Shown here piece after piece: positions 60,850 through 64,000 of a stretch of DNA of 64,000 nucleotides. The notes beneath the pieces are model-generated. The model saw only the letters and a list, made by a program, of their open reading frames with translations. It did no database searches and had not been told where the DNA came from. Location: NCBI GenBank assembly GCA_916700875.1, contig CAKAKS010000060.1:9652334-9716333 (forward strand), written 5' to 3'. Each line of letters opens with the position of its first letter. Position 1 is the first letter of the stretch. Position numbers and translations under genes: made by a program. The DNA is from Sebastes aleutianus (taxonomy: Eukaryota; Chordata; Actinopteri; Perciformes; Sebastidae).

Positions 60850-61712
60850 AAGGCTGTCAAAGTTAACGCGATAATAACACGCCAATCCTTTTAATGCCAC
60901 TAATTTCTTTAACGCATTAAGACAACTTGTGATGTTTAGGTTCTAGTGGGCTCAGTTTTTTTTTTTTTTTAAAGTTATTTTTTTGGGGTGATTTTTAAGC
61001 ATTTTATTGATAGGACAGTGGATAGAGTGTTGGAAAGGGGGAGAGAGAGAAATGACATGCGGAAAGGACCACAGGCCGGATTCGAACCCGGGTCCACCGC
61101 TGCTAGGACTGAGCCTTGGCATTTACATGGGCGCTCGCTCTACCGACTGAGCTAACCAGCCACCCTGGGCTCAGTTTTGAAGCTAGAGTGAAGATACTGG
61201 TATCATATGAAACTAGAAAACCTGATGAATCCATTGGTACCAACCATGTCATACTAGGAGGTTAAATAACACTCCAAAACTTACACAAACTTTTGGCGGG
61301 GAAGAAGTCATGGCCATTTTCAAAGGGGTCCCTTGACCTCTGACCTCCAGATATGTGAATAAAAATGGGTTCTATGGGTACCCACTAGTGACAGCTGTTG
61401 TTGCCTGTTGGGCTTGAGTTTCCATGTTATGATTTGAGCATAGTTTTTATGCTAAATACAGTACCTGTGAGGGTTTCTGGACAATATTTGTCATTGTTTT
61501 GTGTTGATAATTGATTTACAATACATATTTGCATAAAGCAGCATATTTTTCCACTCGCATGTTGATAAGAGTATTAAATATTTGATAAATCTCCATTTAA
61601 GGTATATTTTGAACAGATAAAAACATGTGTGATTACTTTGTGATTAATGCGATTAACTACAAACAACCATGCGATTAGTTGCGATTTAATATTTTAATCG
61701 ATTGACAGCCCT
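60850..61712. mobile_element. Family A transposon interrupted by a SINE
   Basis: Starts AAGGCTGTCAAAGTTAACGC and ends ATCGATTGACAGCCCTTATA, followed by a (TA)n run. Downstream of the S100 gene. Confidence 0.8.
60960..61166 (-). mobile_element. tRNA-derived SINE with 12-bp target duplication
   Basis: On the minus strand it begins GGGTGGCTGGTTAGCTCAGT, with an A-box-like TTAGCTCAGTCGGTAGAGC and B-box GGGTTCGAATCC, then a tRNA-unrelated body and an A-rich 3' end. GGGCTCAGTTTT flanks both ends (60948-60959, 61167-61178). It is a SINE, not a tRNA gene: no anticodon arm of normal length follows. Confidence 0.9.
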
Positions 61713-62975
61713 TATATATATATATATATATATATAACTGATAAAGAGATTGGAAGATACATTTAAAAAATTGAATACATAAAATTGTGAAATAATTGTA
61801 AAACATACACCAAAACATTTGAAATAAATCAATAGAATTAAAAATGGTTGAAGAAACTGGGAAATACATTTTTAAATCACACACAAAAAACAAATAGTTA
61901 ATTAAGAAATAGATATATAAAACACACCAAGAACTTAAAAAATACATTTCTTGATTAATAACTGTTAAGACCTTTTAAATAACCTGTTAAGATCGTCTGT
62001 AAGTTTGGAAAACAAGGATGACCTCGATGAAGGCCACAAACGTGTTGGTCTAAAAACAATAAAGTTTAAAATACAAATATTAAATCAAGAAATTAATTTA
62101 TAATATAGGAAATTATTTGATAAGTTATGTGGAATTTGTTTGGGGTCAAATCATTTCATGCAAATTATTTCTCATTTTATTTAAACACTTTATTCTTTAT
62201 TTATTAGTTTGTCAGCTTTGGTCCTCCATACCCAGACTTTAACAGGTTCAATTCAGACTGAATGTTATGAATTAACAGCCTTTTTTTAATCTTGAATTTA
62301 AAAACAAAACTTTACATAGATAATTGCATATGAGTCAAAATAAATAACTTTTACTAACAAATGTAGTTCTTTGGTCTCTGGAGTCACTTCAGCCTTTAAA
62401 ACTATTTTACATTTTTATTTTATGTTCATCTCACTAATGAAACTGTTCTGATAATAACACCTGACTTCTATATTCAGTCTGAATGTTTTAATCATCTCCG
62501 TTCTGATGAAACTGTTTAATATTTATGTTCTCTTTGTGAATAAACTCATCTTCACTTTTGATATAATGAACCAACAAATGTGTGAATTATTCGTTAGAAA
62601 ACACCGAAAAACAAAAGCTAACAGTTTGTGTTTCAGAGACTTTACAGAATGAAATAGACCCTTTTAGTGTCAACGCCATGATGAGGTCACGGTTTTAGCT
62701 GGAGGCTATGTAAGGATTGTATGTAAGATTAATGTATTAGTAATAATGTTGATTGAATTGAATGTTAATTTTTCCCTCTTTCTAAACAACACTTCTGCTG
62801 CTGTAACAGAACAGGAACACTACAGATTACACAGTTCAAACATGAAGAAGAAGAAACTATCTTTAATCAAAAACACACTTTTCTTTGACACAAATCTGTA
62901 GGAAACACCATCACAAACTGAATCATAAATCATAAATGGTGTTGGATGTTAGCCAGTAAAACCAGTAACAGATCA
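61713..62975. other. AT-rich intergenic DNA
   Basis: No genes. A fragment of family J (AGACCCTTTTAGTGTCAACG) lies at about 62658. Would include the 3' UTR of the minus-strand gene ending at 62976. Confidence 0.5.
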
Positions 62976-63152
62976 TCATTTCATCCCTGGTTTCCAAACT
63001 AAATGTTCACAGACTGTTTCATCCTCCTGGCCAGCAGGAGGCGCTTTCTCCTCCTCCTCCTCCTCTCGGTGGAAAACCTTCCCATCAGGCTGCGTCCTCC
63101 ATCGCAGCTTCATCTCCTCTCTGATCCCTGCCTCCTCCAGTCTCTGCTTCAG
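62976..63152 (-). CDS. Probable terminal coding exon of an unidentified gene
   Basis: Read on the minus strand, an AG acceptor (TTTCAG) at 63158-63153 precedes 58 open codons and TGA at 62978-62976. The peptide starts LKQRLEEAGIREEMKLRW, has a run of six Glu and ends in VWKPGMK. It looks like a charged helical C-terminus. High GC against AT-rich flanks and a conserved-looking amphipathic start support it as real coding sequence. The upstream exons would lie above the window edge. I do not recognise the family. The phase is assumed to be 0 at the acceptor. Confidence 0.4.
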   Translation of the reverse strand: MKQRLEEAGIREEMKLRWRTQPDGKVFHREEEEEEKAPPAGQEDETVCEHLVWKPGMK

Positions 63153-63348
63153 CTGAAACAGTTTACATCATCGATCACTCTGATTGATTACTGACAGCAA
63201 AAGGTATTAATCCTGATGCAGCCGGAAACAACTGGTCTGATGTCACTGCGGTTACCTATCTACTTATCTACCTACCTACCTACCTATCTATATCTAACAG
63301 GAAACATCTGCTTTGATGTCACTGAGGTTCCTCTAACATCCACTAGAT

Positions 63349-64000
63349 CAGGGGTTCTCAACCTTTTGCAACTGAAGGCACACTTGTGATTGTCAAAACA
63401 TTTCCGAGGACCACCTTCCCAAATAAATGAGTAAAAAACCTAACATGTTTATACAACAAATAATAAACTGGGCTGTAGATATGTGTTATGCCACTGTCAG
63501 CTGTAATGACCAAAATACATATTCTGCTTACCCTCAGTGAGACACTTGGGCTTGCCTCTGGGAAATAATGAGATCAAGTCGTGGTGGGATGGGTGAGAGG
63601 CTGACACGCAGAGTAGCATTCAAAGTTGCTTTCAGTTTGTTCCTTGCCTTTGATTTTGTGACAGTCACAATGGAAAACCCTGACTCACATAAATAGGTGG
63701 TGGTGAAAGGCAACAGAAATTTGATGCTGGGTTATAACACTGGATATGTTGACATGAGGAGTGGCTTCCAAAGTTTCACTTAGGAGTGAAAACACGTCAA
63801 ATCGTCCCTCCTTGACTCTTCTGTTCCACAGAATAAGTTTTTTCTTGAAGCCCTCAATTTTGTCTGAAACCAAAAACACTGTGCTGTTTCTGCCTTGCAT
63901 TGATATATTGAGCTGATTTAACTGGTCAAATATATCTGATAAGTAGGCCAGTTTTGCACAAAAGTTACCATCAGTGTAATGCTCAGCAAGAGGGGAGTGC
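63349..64000 (-). mobile_element. hAT transposon, 3' end, cut by the window edge
   Basis: Terminal CAGGGGTTCTCAACCTTTTG is a typical hAT end. The transposase reads inward on the minus strand. Distinct from the element at 45222-46003. Confidence 0.85.
63534..64000 (-). pseudogene. Frameshifted hAT transposase, C-terminal part
   Basis: Stop TGA at 63536-63534. The C-terminal block contains TTTYLCESGFSIVTVTKSKA (hAT dimerisation region). Upstream, from about 63715, the frame changes to one carrying SDKIEGFKKKLILW. ZBED5/SCAND3-like. Continues beyond the window. Confidence 0.85.

Noticed and set aside
61060..61166. Possible tRNA gene
   Set aside because: Has box A and box B motifs but no proper acceptor-stem pairing or anticodon arm, and has target-site duplications with a SINE body.

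Overview
The window is vertebrate nuclear DNA, almost certainly from a percomorph-type teleost fish. It has intron-rich genes with GT-AG splice sites, long CA/GT microsatellites, many small DNA-transposon families and low coding density. No prokaryotic gene, CRISPR array, rRNA or functional tRNA was seen. I read four multi-exon genes by matching exon phases by hand, plus one probable terminal exon of a fifth gene.

Layout. (1) About 0.8-19.2 kb, minus strand: an ADAM metalloprotease-disintegrin, best matched to ADAM15. It has 19 coding exons, an intact zinc site and a CpG-rich first-exon region at about 19.1-19.7 kb. (2) 21.9-36.2 kb, minus strand: DCST1, a DC-STAMP-domain membrane protein, with 16 exons in phase. 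(3) 36.3-38.0 kb: a 1.7-kb octamer tandem array fills the interval between two divergent genes. (4) 38.1-51.8 kb, plus strand: DCST2, 16 exons, 840 residues, with a C-terminal eight-cysteine RING-like finger. (5) 52.5-60.5 kb, plus strand: a three-exon S100 protein of 103 residues with degenerate EF-hands and a C-terminus that reads as a CAAX box. (6) 62.98-63.15 kb, minus strand: a probable last coding exon of an unidentified gene. (7) 63.35 kb to the edge: a broken hAT transposase.

The order ADAM15, DCST1, DCST2, with DCST1 and DCST2 head to head, matches the order I recall for human 1q21-q22, and human S100 genes lie in the same wider region. This is therefore an old conserved block. DCST1 and DCST2 are known to act together in sperm for sperm-egg fusion, so their divergent arrangement suggests co-regulation. 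ADAM15 is a plasma-membrane protease and adhesion protein with no obvious tie to that role.

The rest is mostly repeats: a decayed Tc1-like element with long inverted repeats, several hAT elements with visible 8-bp target duplications, a tRNA-derived SINE, TTAA-flanked MITEs, a 210-bp MITE with 10-bp target duplications, and a 22-bp minisatellite rich in a YY1-like motif. No wholly new system could be shown. The points most worth checking are the CAAX-ending S100, the apparent loss of the DCST1 RING region, the array in the DCST1/DCST2 promoter interval, the YY1-like arrays, and the CA/GT repeats lying within a few bases of many splice sites. Exon boundaries are manual calls without transcript support.
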